Source: Gemmatimonadaceae bacterium
GTDB taxonomy: Bacteria; Gemmatimonadota; Gemmatimonadetes; Gemmatimonadales; Gemmatimonadaceae
Assembly (NCBI GenBank): GCA_019689955.1
Contig: JADGGM010000202.1
Span: 1 to 6,250 of the forward strand
DNA: 6,250 nucleotides
Reading direction: 5' to 3'
Within the stretch, counting starts at the first letter, position 1. Each line of letters starts with the position of its first letter. Shown here piece by piece: positions 1 through 6,069 of this stretch. The translations under genes were made by a program, and so were the position numbers. Below the pieces are notes generated by a model that was not told the origin of the DNA, searched no databases, and saw only the letters and a program-made list of their open reading frames with translations.

Positions 1-749
1 ATCCCCATGAAGTGCCCGCGCCGCACCGCCTCCTCCCCGACCGCCCGCGTGGCCACCCCCACGAACCGCGCCGAACACTCGCGCGCGATCGCCTCCGCGT
101 CCTCCGCCGACGAGACGACGATGAAGTCGTCCCCCCCGATGTGCCCGACGAAGTCGCGCGGCGTCCCCACCGCTTCCACCGCGCTCCGGATCGCCTGCCC
201 CATGTCCCGGATCACCATGTCCGCGACGCTGAAGCCGAAGGTGTCCGCGAACGGCTTGAAGTTGTCGAGATCGATGTAGCAGACCCCGAACGGCTCGCGC
301 TGCTCCGCACGGCGCGAGATCTCGTCCTCGATCGCCTTCCCCCCCGGCAACCCGCTCGTCGGATTCCTGTCTCCCTCTCGACGCACGAGCCGGAGCAACG
401 CCACGATGCGCGCCCGGAGCTCCCGCGGGTCGAACGGCTTCGCCAGGTAGTCGTCGGCCCCGACCTCGAACGCCTCCACCTTGTGCTCCACGTCGCCGCG
501 CGCGGTGAGCATGAGCACGGGGATCCGCGCCGTGAACGGGTTGCGCTTCACCGCGCGGCACACGTCGATCCCCGACATGCCGGGCATGACGAGATCGAGC
601 ACGAGGAGATCAGGCTCGCGCTCCTGAATCGACGCGAGGGCCGACAGCCCGTCGGGCGCGAGGTCTACTTCATGCCCCGCCGAGGCGAGGACCTCGCGCA
701 CCATCAGGCGCATGTCCTCGTGGTCGTCGACGCACAGGACGTAACTCAC
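1..749 (-). CDS. Response regulator with receiver and degenerate GGDEF domain (3' end outside window)
   Basis: Cytoplasmic two-component response regulator; the output domain belongs to the diguanylate cyclase fold (c-di-GMP synthesis from two GTP). Translating the reverse strand from the GTG at 749 gives 249 residues before the window ends. The receiver spans about 2-122: acidic pair D8/D9, phospho-acceptor D52 in 'LVLDLVMPGMSG', T82 and K104 in 'LAKPF'. After a short linker a GGDEF-like domain starts with 'TSGLPGGKAIEDEI' (about 131-144), a variant of the usual LTGLPNR motif. Metal-site residues appear as D160/D162 in 'YIDLDNFK' and the signature is GGDDF at 205-209. By alignment with PleD, the guanine-contacting Asn (N335) is A168 here, and the Arg of the inhibitory RxxD site is T196. 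The HIGGDDF style resembles a known subgroup of atypical GGDEF proteins, so activity is uncertain. The start was chosen because 'SYVLCVDDHED' begins a typical receiver; the ribosome binding site is weak. It is divergent from the ABC-transport operon. Family call is firm; catalytic status is not. Confidence 0.9.
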   Translation of the reverse strand, partial: MSYVLCVDDHEDMRLMVREVLASAGHEVDLAPDGLSALASIQEREPDLLVLDLVMPGMSGIDVCRAVKRNPFTARIPVLMLTARGDVEHKVEAFEVGADDYLAKPFDPRELRARIVALLRLVRREGDRNPTSGLPGGKAIEDEISRRAEQREPFGVCYIDLDNFKPFADTFGFSVADMVIRDMGQAIRSAVEAVGTPRDFVGHIGGDDFIVVSSAEDAEAIARECSARFVGVATRAVGEEAVRRGHFMG

Positions 750-856
750 GATTGACGCTTCACTTGAGGCCCGGTAAGTTCACTCGTTTGAGCCGCGCTG
801 TCAACATTCTCGTCAGCGCGCCCTTCGTTTGCCGTCACGTTTTTCCCCCAAGCTCC
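750..856. promoter_or_regulatory. Divergent promoter region between response regulator and transporter operon
   Basis: This spacer separates two divergent starts and is visibly less GC-rich than the flanking genes. On the minus strand an exact TTGACA lies at 804-799, about 50 bp before the regulator's GTG. The hexamer 17-18 bp further on (GAACTT or AACTTA, about 781-775) is a poor -10. An inverted repeat CGCGCTG/CAGCGCG (794-800 and 814-820, 13-nt loop) overlaps the TTGACA and could be an operator. A direct repeat, TTCACT followed by TTGAG, occurs at 759-768 (the two halves share a T) and 779-792 (three bases between). No convincing plus-strand promoter hexamers were found. Assignments are by eye only. 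Confidence 0.4.
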
Positions 857-2440
857 ATGCCCCGGCGTCGCCTGCTCCTCGCCGCGGTGGTCGCCCTCGC
901 CGCCTGCCGCGGCGGGGACTCGTCTCCGCACCGGCACACCTTCATCGATTCGCGCGATCGCTACGACCCGCGATCGCTCGACCCCGCCCTCTCGACGGAT
1001 GTCCCCACGGGACGCGCCGTCTCGTACCTCTTCGAGGGGCTGACGCGCTTCTCCCCCGACGCCAAGCTCGAGCCAGCGCTCGCCGAACGGTGGGAGGTCT
1101 CGCCCGATGGAAAGGTATACACCTTTCACCTTCGTTCGGGCGTGCGGTTCCACGACGGCTCGCCACTCCGCGCCGCGCAGGTCGTCCGGAGCTTCCAACG
1201 CGTCCTCGATCCCCGCACCCGCGGGGGGCGCGGGTGGCCGCTCTACCCGATCGCCGGCGCGCGCGCCTTCGCCGACGGCAAGGCTAATACCATCCGCGGG
1301 CTCACCGCCCTCGACGACAGCACGGTCCGCATCACCCTCGATACCGCGCTCGCCGTCTTCCCCAAGCTCCTCGCCATGCCGGTCGCCTCGATCGTCCCGG
1401 ACTCCACCCCGGCGGACTTCGGCGAGCACCCGGTCGGCACCGGCCCCTGGACCTTCGCCCGCTGGAAGCACGACGACTACATCCTCCTCGCCCGGAACGC
1501 GCACTACTGGGGGGGCCCGCCGCGCGCGGACTCCCTCATGATCCGCATCATCCCGGAGCCGAGCACCGCGGTCGCGGAGTTCGAGAGCGGGAACGTGGAC
1601 CTGCTCTACGTCCCCGAGGCCCAGACGGAGCAGTGGGAGCGCACCGACGAGAAGAAAGCGCTCCTCGTCTCCGCCCCGGCGCTCCGCCTCTGGTACGTGG
1701 CCATCAACACCACGCGCGGCCCCCTCGCCGACGCGCGCGTGCGCCAGGCGCTCAACTACGCGGTCGATGTCCAGGCGATCGTCGACCACCTCATCGGCGG
1801 ACGCGGGCGCCTCGCCGCCGGGGTGATCCCCCCGACGCTCGACGGGGCCGACACCACGCGCCGCCCCTACGGCTACGATCCCGCCAAGGCCCGCCGCCTC
1901 CTCGCCGCCGCGGGGCACCCGAACGGGATCGACGTGGAGCTCTGGGTCGGGCAGGACGAAACCTTCCAGCGGGTCGCCCAGGCGATCCAGGGCTACCTCG
2001 CCGCCGTCGGCGTGCGCACGAAGATCGTCCAGCGCGACAACTCCTCCGCCCGCGAGGCAGCCCGCGCGGGGCAAACCGACCTCAGCCTCAAGGACTGGTA
2101 CGCCGACTACCCCGACGCCGAGAACTTCCTGTACCCCCTCCTCCACGGCGCCAACCGCGGGGTCGGTGGAAACGTCTCGTTCTACGAGAACCCCGCCGTC
2201 GACCGCCTCGTGAACGAGGCCCGCACCACGCAGGACGACGCCCGCCGCGCCGCGCTCTACCGCCAGGCCGACTCGCTCGCGTTCCTCGACGCGCCGATGA
2301 TCTACCTGTTCTTCTACAACGAGCTCTACGCCGTGCAGCCGTGGATCCAGGGGTACGAGATCCCCGCCGTCTTCAACGGCCAGCGTTTGACCACCGTCTC
2401 GATCGCGAGCGGCGGGGTCCCCGGAGCGAGCGCCCCGTAG
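857..2440 (+). CDS. ABC transporter substrate-binding lipoprotein, family 5 (peptide/nickel type)
   Basis: Extracytoplasmic solute receptor that hands its ligand to an ABC permease; family 5 members bind oligopeptides, nickel or other small ligands, and specificity cannot be read here. The 527-residue product matches the usual family length (about 500-550). The N-terminus MPRRR, a hydrophobic core and LAAC form a lipoprotein signal with lipidated C17. Family 5 landmarks follow: 'GLTRFSPDAKLEPALAERW' (61-79), 'YTFHLRSGVRFHDGSPL' (88-104), 'VGTGPWTF' (193-200), 'HYWGGPPRAD' (216-225), 'VRQALNYAVD' (295-304), 'GYDPAKARRLLAAAGHPNG' (339-357) and 'WYADYPDAENFLYPLLHG' (414-431). The ATG at 857 was preferred over an in-frame TTG at 752 because only the former places the lipobox correctly, although no clear Shine-Dalgarno precedes it. 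The downstream permease gene begins 9 bp after the stop, so the two are probably cotranscribed. Confidence 0.94.
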   Translation: MPRRRLLLAAVVALAACRGGDSSPHRHTFIDSRDRYDPRSLDPALSTDVPTGRAVSYLFEGLTRFSPDAKLEPALAERWEVSPDGKVYTFHLRSGVRFHDGSPLRAAQVVRSFQRVLDPRTRGGRGWPLYPIAGARAFADGKANTIRGLTALDDSTVRITLDTALAVFPKLLAMPVASIVPDSTPADFGEHPVGTGPWTFARWKHDDYILLARNAHYWGGPPRADSLMIRIIPEPSTAVAEFESGNVDLLYVPEAQTEQWERTDEKKALLVSAPALRLWYVAINTTRGPLADARVRQALNYAVDVQAIVDHLIGGRGRLAAGVIPPTLDGADTTRRPYGYDPAKARRLLAAAGHPNGIDVELWVGQDETFQRVAQAIQGYLAAVGVRTKIVQRDNSSAREAARAGQTDLSLKDWYADYPDAENFLYPLLHGANRGVGGNVSFYENPAVDRLVNEARTTQDDARRAALYRQADSLAFLDAPMIYLFFYNELYAVQPWIQGYEIPAVFNGQRLTTVSIASGGVPGASAP

Positions 2441-2449
2441 GCGCGGCGG

Positions 2450-3370
2450 ATGCTCTCCTTCCTCGCCCGCCGGCTCCTCCTGGCGATCCCCACGCTCGTG
2501 GGGGTGCTCGTCGTCGTGTTCGCCCTCCTCTACGTGGCCCCGGGGGACCCGGTGCTCGAGATGGTGGGGGAGCGCGCTGATTCGGCCACCATCGCCCGGC
2601 TCCGGAAGGAGCTCCGCCTCGACGAGCCCCTCCCCAACCAGTTCGCCCACTACGCCGGCGGCGCCCTCCGCGGGGACCTCGGACGCTCGTACATCACCGG
2701 CCGCCCGATCCTCCGCGACATCCGCGAGCGCTTCCCCAAGACCCTCGAGCTCGCGGCCGCCGCCATGTGCCTCGCCGCCATCGCCGGGATCTCCATCGGG
2801 GTCGCCAGCGCCGCGCGCCCCGGCGGGTGGTTCGACCGGATCGCCATGGCGCTCACCTACGTGGGGATCTCCGCCCCGGTCTACTGGGTCGGGCTGATCC
2901 TCATCCTCGTCTTCGCGGTCATCCTCCGCTGGCTCCCCCCGTCGGGGTTCGGCCACGTACGCTACCTGGTCCTCCCCGCCCTCGCGCTCGGCTCCCGCTC
3001 GATCGCCTTCCTCGCGCGCATGACCCGCTCCGCCATGCTCGAGGTGCTCGGCGGCGATTACATCCGCACCGCACGCGCCAAGGGGCTCCGCGAGCGCGTC
3101 GTCCTCGGCCGCCACGCGCTGCGCAATGCCCTCATCCCGGTGATCACCGTCCTCGGCCTCGATTTCGGCTACTACCTCACCGGCAGCATCCTCACCGAGA
3201 CGATCTTCAGTTGGCCGGGGCTCGGCCGCTACGTGGTGAACGCGATCAGCCGCCGCGACCTCCCCGCGATCCAGGGGTCGGTGCTCTTCCTGAGCGTCGT
3301 GTTCGTCCTCGTGAACCTCATCACCGACCTCGTGTACGCCGCCGCGGACCCGCGGGTGACATACGAGTGA
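2450..3370 (+). CDS. ABC transporter permease, DppB/OppB family
   Basis: Inner-membrane permease subunit that normally pairs with a DppC-type partner to form the translocation channel for substrates delivered by the preceding binding protein. The 306 residues match the family's normal length. The N-terminus 'FLARRLLLAIPTLVGVLVVV' is the classical DppB start with the first membrane span (about 8-30). Then come 'PGDPV' (31-35), the soluble segment with 'LRLDEPLPNQFAHY' (55-68) and 'GDLGRSY' (75-81), and further hydrophobic spans near 98-120, 132-160, 171-190, 230-246 and 278-298. The EAA coupling loop is seen as 'DYIRTARAKGLRERVVLGRH' (203-222) before 'ALRNALIP' (223-230). The conserved 'TETIFSWPGLGRYVVNAI' (249-266), 'RRDLPAIQG' (268-276) and a 'DPRVTYE' C-terminus show the gene is intact. 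No dppC or ATPase gene follows in the window, so the partner must be elsewhere, lost, or supplied by a related system. Confidence 0.95.
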   Translation: MLSFLARRLLLAIPTLVGVLVVVFALLYVAPGDPVLEMVGERADSATIARLRKELRLDEPLPNQFAHYAGGALRGDLGRSYITGRPILRDIRERFPKTLELAAAAMCLAAIAGISIGVASAARPGGWFDRIAMALTYVGISAPVYWVGLILILVFAVILRWLPPSGFGHVRYLVLPALALGSRSIAFLARMTRSAMLEVLGGDYIRTARAKGLRERVVLGRHALRNALIPVITVLGLDFGYYLTGSILTETIFSWPGLGRYVVNAISRRDLPAIQGSVLFLSVVFVLVNLITDLVYAAADPRVTYE

Positions 3371-3713
3371 CGCACCGCCGAGCCCGCTCGATCCCGCACC
3401 GCACGAGCGCCGCCATCACCGCCGCGCGAGCGCGGACGCGGTGAAGCCGCGGAACGCCGGTGGATGGCGTCGTGCGCCCGGCCGGTCTGGCGCGGGCGCG
3501 GCGTTGACCCGCACTATGAAAAAGAAGAAAGCGCTTGGTGAGGAGCCGTCCACGTCCACCGCTCGCTGATGCATGGACGACCATGCAAAACGTACAAGGG
3601 CCGCGATCCCTGGAGATCGCGGCCCATCCGAATCGAGCACAGCATCATCCTGGAAGGGCGCCTCGCATGCCGCGCCCTCATCTCCCCCACCCCACACCCG
3701 AACGGCGTCACGC
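3371..3713. other. Gene-poor intergenic region, 343 bp
   Basis: I see no supportable gene here. A 25-codon frame starting with the GTG at 3367, overlapping the permease stop as GTGA, runs to a TGA at 3442-3444. It is Arg/Ala/Thr-rich, has no membrane segment and looks non-coding; it sits exactly where a dppC gene would begin. Two small GC hairpins lie at 3422-3435 (CCGCG/CGCGG, CGAG loop) and 3437-3451 (CGCGG/CCGCG, TGAAG loop), without a T tract. An A-rich patch near 3516-3530 encodes a short Lys run in one frame ('MKKKKALGEE', 17 residues from 3517) with no recognisable homology or ribosome binding site. A 6-bp hairpin GCATGG/CCATGC is at 3571-3586. The strong hairpin at 3598-3625 is listed separately. 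Confidence 0.6.
3598..3625 (-). terminator. Putative intrinsic terminator of the ZU5-like lipoprotein gene
   Basis: A perfect 11-bp inverted repeat, GGGCCGCGATC and GATCGCGGCCC (3598-3608 and 3615-3625), encloses a 6-nt loop. Read on the minus strand it lies about 90 bp after the lipoprotein stop and is followed by TTGTACGTTTTG, an imperfect T-rich tail. On the plus strand no T-rich tail follows, so I assign it to the leftward gene, though it could also impede read-through from the permease side. Confidence 0.65.
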
Positions 3714-4250
3714 TCAGTACGCGATCGCGTACCCGGAGAGATGATTCGTCGTGAAGGTCAGGCTGTAGTCGCTGCGGTTGTCATCGCCTCCCATCGGCGC
3801 GATGGGGAGGAGCGTGTTCGAGTCGATGTACCACGCGGTGTACGGCGACAGCGAGAGCACGCGCATCCGGCAGCGCGAGTACCCGATGGTGATCGACACG
3901 GGCGCCGAGAACTGGTAGTGCGCGACGCCATCCACGGAGACGTCGACCCGGATGAGGCTCCCCGCGGGAACGGTCATCGTGAACGGGGTATCTTCCGTGA
4001 GCACGCCGGCCGGGATGTCGATCCGCGAGTCGCCGACCGACAGCGTTCCACCCTGGGGCCCGATCACCGCATGTCCGACGAGCGTCGTGTCTTGCGGACA
4101 ACCGACGAACGCCACGGAGCCTTGCACGATGACGTCGGCCGAGACGAGGGGGGTGGTGGTGGAGCGGGGACCGGTCGCTGCATCATTGCAGGCGACCAAC
4201 GCGACGGTGATGAGGCTCGCTCCGAGGCCGTACCGAATGAGAGAACGCAT
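3714..4250 (-). CDS. Secreted lipoprotein with ZU5-like beta domain
   Basis: Small exported lipoprotein of unknown molecular function, 178 residues. The N-terminus MRSLIRY plus a hydrophobic stretch and LVAC gives a lipoprotein signal with lipidated C21; the following N-D-A-A-T-G-P is a tether style I associate with Gemmatimonadota lipoproteins. The body is ZU5-like: 'IGPQGGTLSVGDSRIDIPAG' (63-82), then 'TPFTMTVPAGS' (88-98), beta-rich sequence, and a C-terminal 'TTNHLSGYAIAY' (167-178) matching the HFSGY-type ending of bacterial ZU5-like proteins. C51 and C127 could form a disulphide. The ATG at 4250 was chosen over an in-frame GTG at 4310 because it places the lipobox correctly and has AGGG about 6 bases upstream. 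It is transcribed alone, divergent from the TPR gene, with a hairpin terminator downstream. It looks less GC-rich than its neighbours, by eye only. Fold assignment is probable; function is unknown. Confidence 0.82.
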   Translation of the reverse strand: MRSLIRYGLGASLITVALVACNDAATGPRSTTTPLVSADVIVQGSVAFVGCPQDTTLVGHAVIGPQGGTLSVGDSRIDIPAGVLTEDTPFTMTVPAGSLIRVDVSVDGVAHYQFSAPVSITIGYSRCRMRVLSLSPYTAWYIDSNTLLPIAPMGGDDNRSDYSLTFTTNHLSGYAIAY

Positions 4251-4460
4251 ACGCACCCTGCCTGTGAAGAGAGGCGTTCGCGCGGTCCGGCGGAACTGCC
4301 GAGGCCACACGCTGGGTTCGATAGCAAGACGAGCGCCAGCGTGGAGCTCACTCTAGGCGCGGCGCCGAGGTGACGCAATAGCGCAAATGCGCCATCGCCA
4401 ACAACGACGCGACAAGATTTGGATACATTATGTTACACCCTTCAGGATTCGGAGACCGTC
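4251..4460. promoter_or_regulatory. Divergent intergenic region between lipoprotein and TPR genes
   Basis: This 210-bp spacer must hold promoters for both flanking genes. Its right end (about 4411-4440) is the most AT-rich stretch of this part of the window: GATTTGGATACATTATGTTA. TACATT (4424-4429) or CATTAT (4426-4431) are 4/6 matches to a -10 for the TPR gene, and CATAAT on the minus strand (4432-4427) is a 5/6 match for the opposite direction. No good -35 was found for either. A palindrome-like GCGCAAATGCGC at 4381-4392 (5-bp arms) could be an operator. No gene is evident within the spacer. Confidence 0.35.
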
Positions 4461-5369
4461 GTGCAATCGAGTGGGATGAACCGCCAGGTCGATGACCCGC
4501 CGTTGACACCGCGCGACCCGTTGGCCGAAGGGGTGCGCTGCGAGAACGCTGGTCTCTTCGACCGCGCGCTCGAGTACTTCGACATCGCCGCGCGCGATCC
4601 GGATCCCGCTGTGGCCGCCGAAGCGCTGTGGCGCAGCGCGCACGTGCATCGTCGCCTCTGTGCGTGGGACGCGGCGCTCGACGCCGCGGAGCGGAGCGCG
4701 GCCATCGCCCAGCGCGCGGGACTCTCGCTCCGCTACGGCGAAGCGCTGAACGCGCTCGCGGCCGTGCACCAGAGTCGCGGTTCGTTCGACGAAGCGCGCG
4801 CGCACCTCGAGCGTATCCTCGCGCTCACCGATGACCAGCGCCTGCGCGGCGTCGCGCTGCAGAACCTCGGCGGGATCGCGGCAGATTCCAAGGACTACGC
4901 GCGGGCCCTCGCGTACTTCACCGAGTCGGCGGCGTGCTTCGATGCGGCGGGCTACGAGCTCGGGCGCGCGTTCGCGCTGAACAACATGGGTCGCGCGGCG
5001 CTCGATCTGGGCGATCTCCCGGCCGCGCTCACGGCGCTCGAGCAGGCGGTGTCGCTCGCGCGGGTGCTCGGCGATGCGGATCTCGTCGCGCTCGCGACGC
5101 TCAACCACGCCGCGGCGCTCGCGGCGGCGGATGCCGATCCCGAGGCCGAGACGCTCGCCGCCTCCGCACTCGGCTTCTTCACCGCATCACGGAATCGGTG
5201 GCGCGAGATCGAGTGCCTTCGGCTCATGGGCGATCTGCACGCGCGCCGCGGCGACGTGAAGACCGCGCGCCGCTGCTACGAGCGTGGCCTCAGCCTCGCC
5301 ACCGACATCGGCGCGGAGCGCGACGTAGCCGATCTTCAGGCCGCCCTCGCCACGATCGAATCGGGCTGA
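4461..5369 (+). CDS. Tetratricopeptide repeat (TPR) protein
   Basis: Protein built almost entirely of helical TPR units, which serve as protein-binding scaffolds; partner and process are unknown. From the GTG at 4461 the product is 302 residues. Roughly seven helix-pair repeats are visible near 20-48, 52-88, 92-123, 129-163, 169-203, 208-243 and 248-284. Examples are 'ALNALAAVHQSRGSFDEARAH' (95-115), 'ALQNLGGIAADSKDYARALAYF' (132-153), 'ALNNMGRAALDLGDLPAALTAL' (172-193) and 'CLRLMGDLHARRGDVKTARR' (252-271), with the typical small-residue positions and a Tyr or Phe near the end of helix B. There is no signal peptide, membrane span, DNA-binding or catalytic domain, so it is probably cytoplasmic. 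The GTG was chosen because GGAG lies six bases upstream; an ATG at 4476 and a TTG at 4419 are alternatives. The frame and family are secure, the start is not. Confidence 0.88.
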   Translation: MQSSGMNRQVDDPPLTPRDPLAEGVRCENAGLFDRALEYFDIAARDPDPAVAAEALWRSAHVHRRLCAWDAALDAAERSAAIAQRAGLSLRYGEALNALAAVHQSRGSFDEARAHLERILALTDDQRLRGVALQNLGGIAADSKDYARALAYFTESAACFDAAGYELGRAFALNNMGRAALDLGDLPAALTALEQAVSLARVLGDADLVALATLNHAAALAAADADPEAETLAASALGFFTASRNRWREIECLRLMGDLHARRGDVKTARRCYERGLSLATDIGAERDVADLQAALATIESG

Positions 5370-5475
5370 CGCGCGCCCCTCCCCCATCGCCCTGCACCAC
5401 GGCCCGCCATGTGCGCAGGTCTCCACGGCCGGCGCCGTGAGCGCTCGCACGCGGGGATCATCGATTGGAGGAGTC
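5370..5475 (+). promoter_or_regulatory. Intergenic spacer before the DUF1269-like gene, with strong ribosome binding site
   Basis: The 106-bp spacer ends in GGAGGAG at 5467-5473, directly before the ATG at 5476. It is the best Shine-Dalgarno in the window, and it decides this start over the in-frame GTG at 5437, which has none. A short inverted repeat ACGGC/GCCGT (5425-5429 and 5434-5438) has a 4-nt loop and no T tract. No clear promoter hexamers were found, so cotranscription with the TPR gene is possible but not shown. Confidence 0.55.
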
Positions 5476-6039
5476 ATGAGCACACATCCGTCACCACGCC
5501 TCCGCAGTATCGGGCGGGCGGCGGCTGGGGCTGCCACGATCGTCGTCGCGGCGGCGCGCGCGGGCGCTGCGCCGCTCAGCGGCGCACAGGACACGGCCGG
5601 CCTGACACTCATCGTCGGCGTGTTCCCGGACCGCGAGGCAGCGGCCCAGGCGGTGGACACCATCCTCGCGCCCCCGCGCGCGAGCTCCGTCGAATCCTAC
5701 GCCGTGGTCTCGGAGGACCCGAGTGGTTCGGTCACGGTGGAGCTCCGCGGCGAGAAGATGAACGACAGCCTCGGCACCAACCCGGCCGGCACCGCGGTCG
5801 CCGGCGCCATCGCGCTCCTCGGCCACACCGTCACCGGCGACGACACGGCCGGCTACGCCGCCGGACGGGACGCGGGGATCGCCCCGGCGGACGTCGATGC
5901 CATCGAGCGCGTGCTGTCGCCGGGCGCATCGGCGGTGATTGTCGTCGTCCCCACCGCGTGGGCCGGGGACATGGACCGCGTCATGCGACGCGCCGACGCG
6001 CGGTACGTGCTGCGCGCGCCGTTGCGGGCGGTGCCGTGA
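5476..6039 (+). CDS. DUF1269 / general-stress-17M-like protein with probable export signal
   Basis: Unknown function; 187 residues. The order of motifs resembles DUF1269 and related general-stress-17M-type proteins. A first beta-alpha unit 'LIVGVFPDREAAAQAVDTI' (45-63) is followed by 'VESYAVVSEDPSGSVTVELR' (72-91), a Gly/Ala-rich stretch 'AGTAVAGAIALLG' (104-116), 'GIAPADVDAIERVLSPGASA' (134-153), the strand 'VIVVVP' (154-159) and a closing 'MRRADARYVLRAPL' (170-183). The usual long glycine-zipper membrane segment is reduced to one short hydrophobic patch. The N-terminus has basic residues (R8, R10, R14), an Ala-rich hydrophobic core (15-27) and small residues near 29-37, suggesting a Sec-type signal peptide, which is unusual for this family. 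The ATG has GGAGGAG just upstream. It follows the TPR gene and converges with the reductase gene. Homology is inferred from pattern only. Confidence 0.72.
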   Translation: MSTHPSPRLRSIGRAAAGAATIVVAAARAGAAPLSGAQDTAGLTLIVGVFPDREAAAQAVDTILAPPRASSVESYAVVSEDPSGSVTVELRGEKMNDSLGTNPAGTAVAGAIALLGHTVTGDDTAGYAAGRDAGIAPADVDAIERVLSPGASAVIVVVPTAWAGDMDRVMRRADARYVLRAPLRAVP

Positions 6040-6069
6040 CGCGGCGCCCGCGCCCCTCCCCCCGGCCCG
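6040..6069. other. Short convergent intergenic gap
   Basis: Thirty bases of C-rich sequence separate the two convergent stop codons. No hairpin with a T tract is visible, so any transcription termination here is not of the classical intrinsic type. Confidence 0.5.

Noticed and set aside
12..755. A 247-codon plus-strand frame at the left end
   Set aside because: It is the complement of the response regulator, with an Arg/Pro/His-rich product lacking domain features, while the minus strand shows receiver and GGDEF motifs throughout.
1633..2580. A 315-codon plus-strand frame overlapping the binding protein gene
   Set aside because: Arg/Pro-rich shadow of the binding protein in another frame; the true frame carries continuous family 5 motifs.
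746..3115. A 789-codon open frame on the minus strand across both transporter genes
   Set aside because: It is antisense to two clearly homologous genes. Its product is low-complexity, rich in Glu, Gly, Asp, Arg and Val, without recognisable motifs, which is a common artefact opposite GC-rich genes with biased third positions.
3422..3451. Two small GC hairpins after the permease gene as a terminator
   Set aside because: Each has only a 5-bp stem and no T tract follows; such structures are expected by chance at this GC content.
3573..4373. A 266-codon plus-strand frame opposite the lipoprotein gene
   Set aside because: Its product is Arg/His/Asp-rich with no motifs, and the opposite strand encodes a signal peptide, lipobox and ZU5-like domain.
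4428..5108. A 226-codon minus-strand frame across the TPR gene
   Set aside because: Antisense to clear TPR repeats; Arg/Glu-rich with no domain and no ribosome binding site that I can see.
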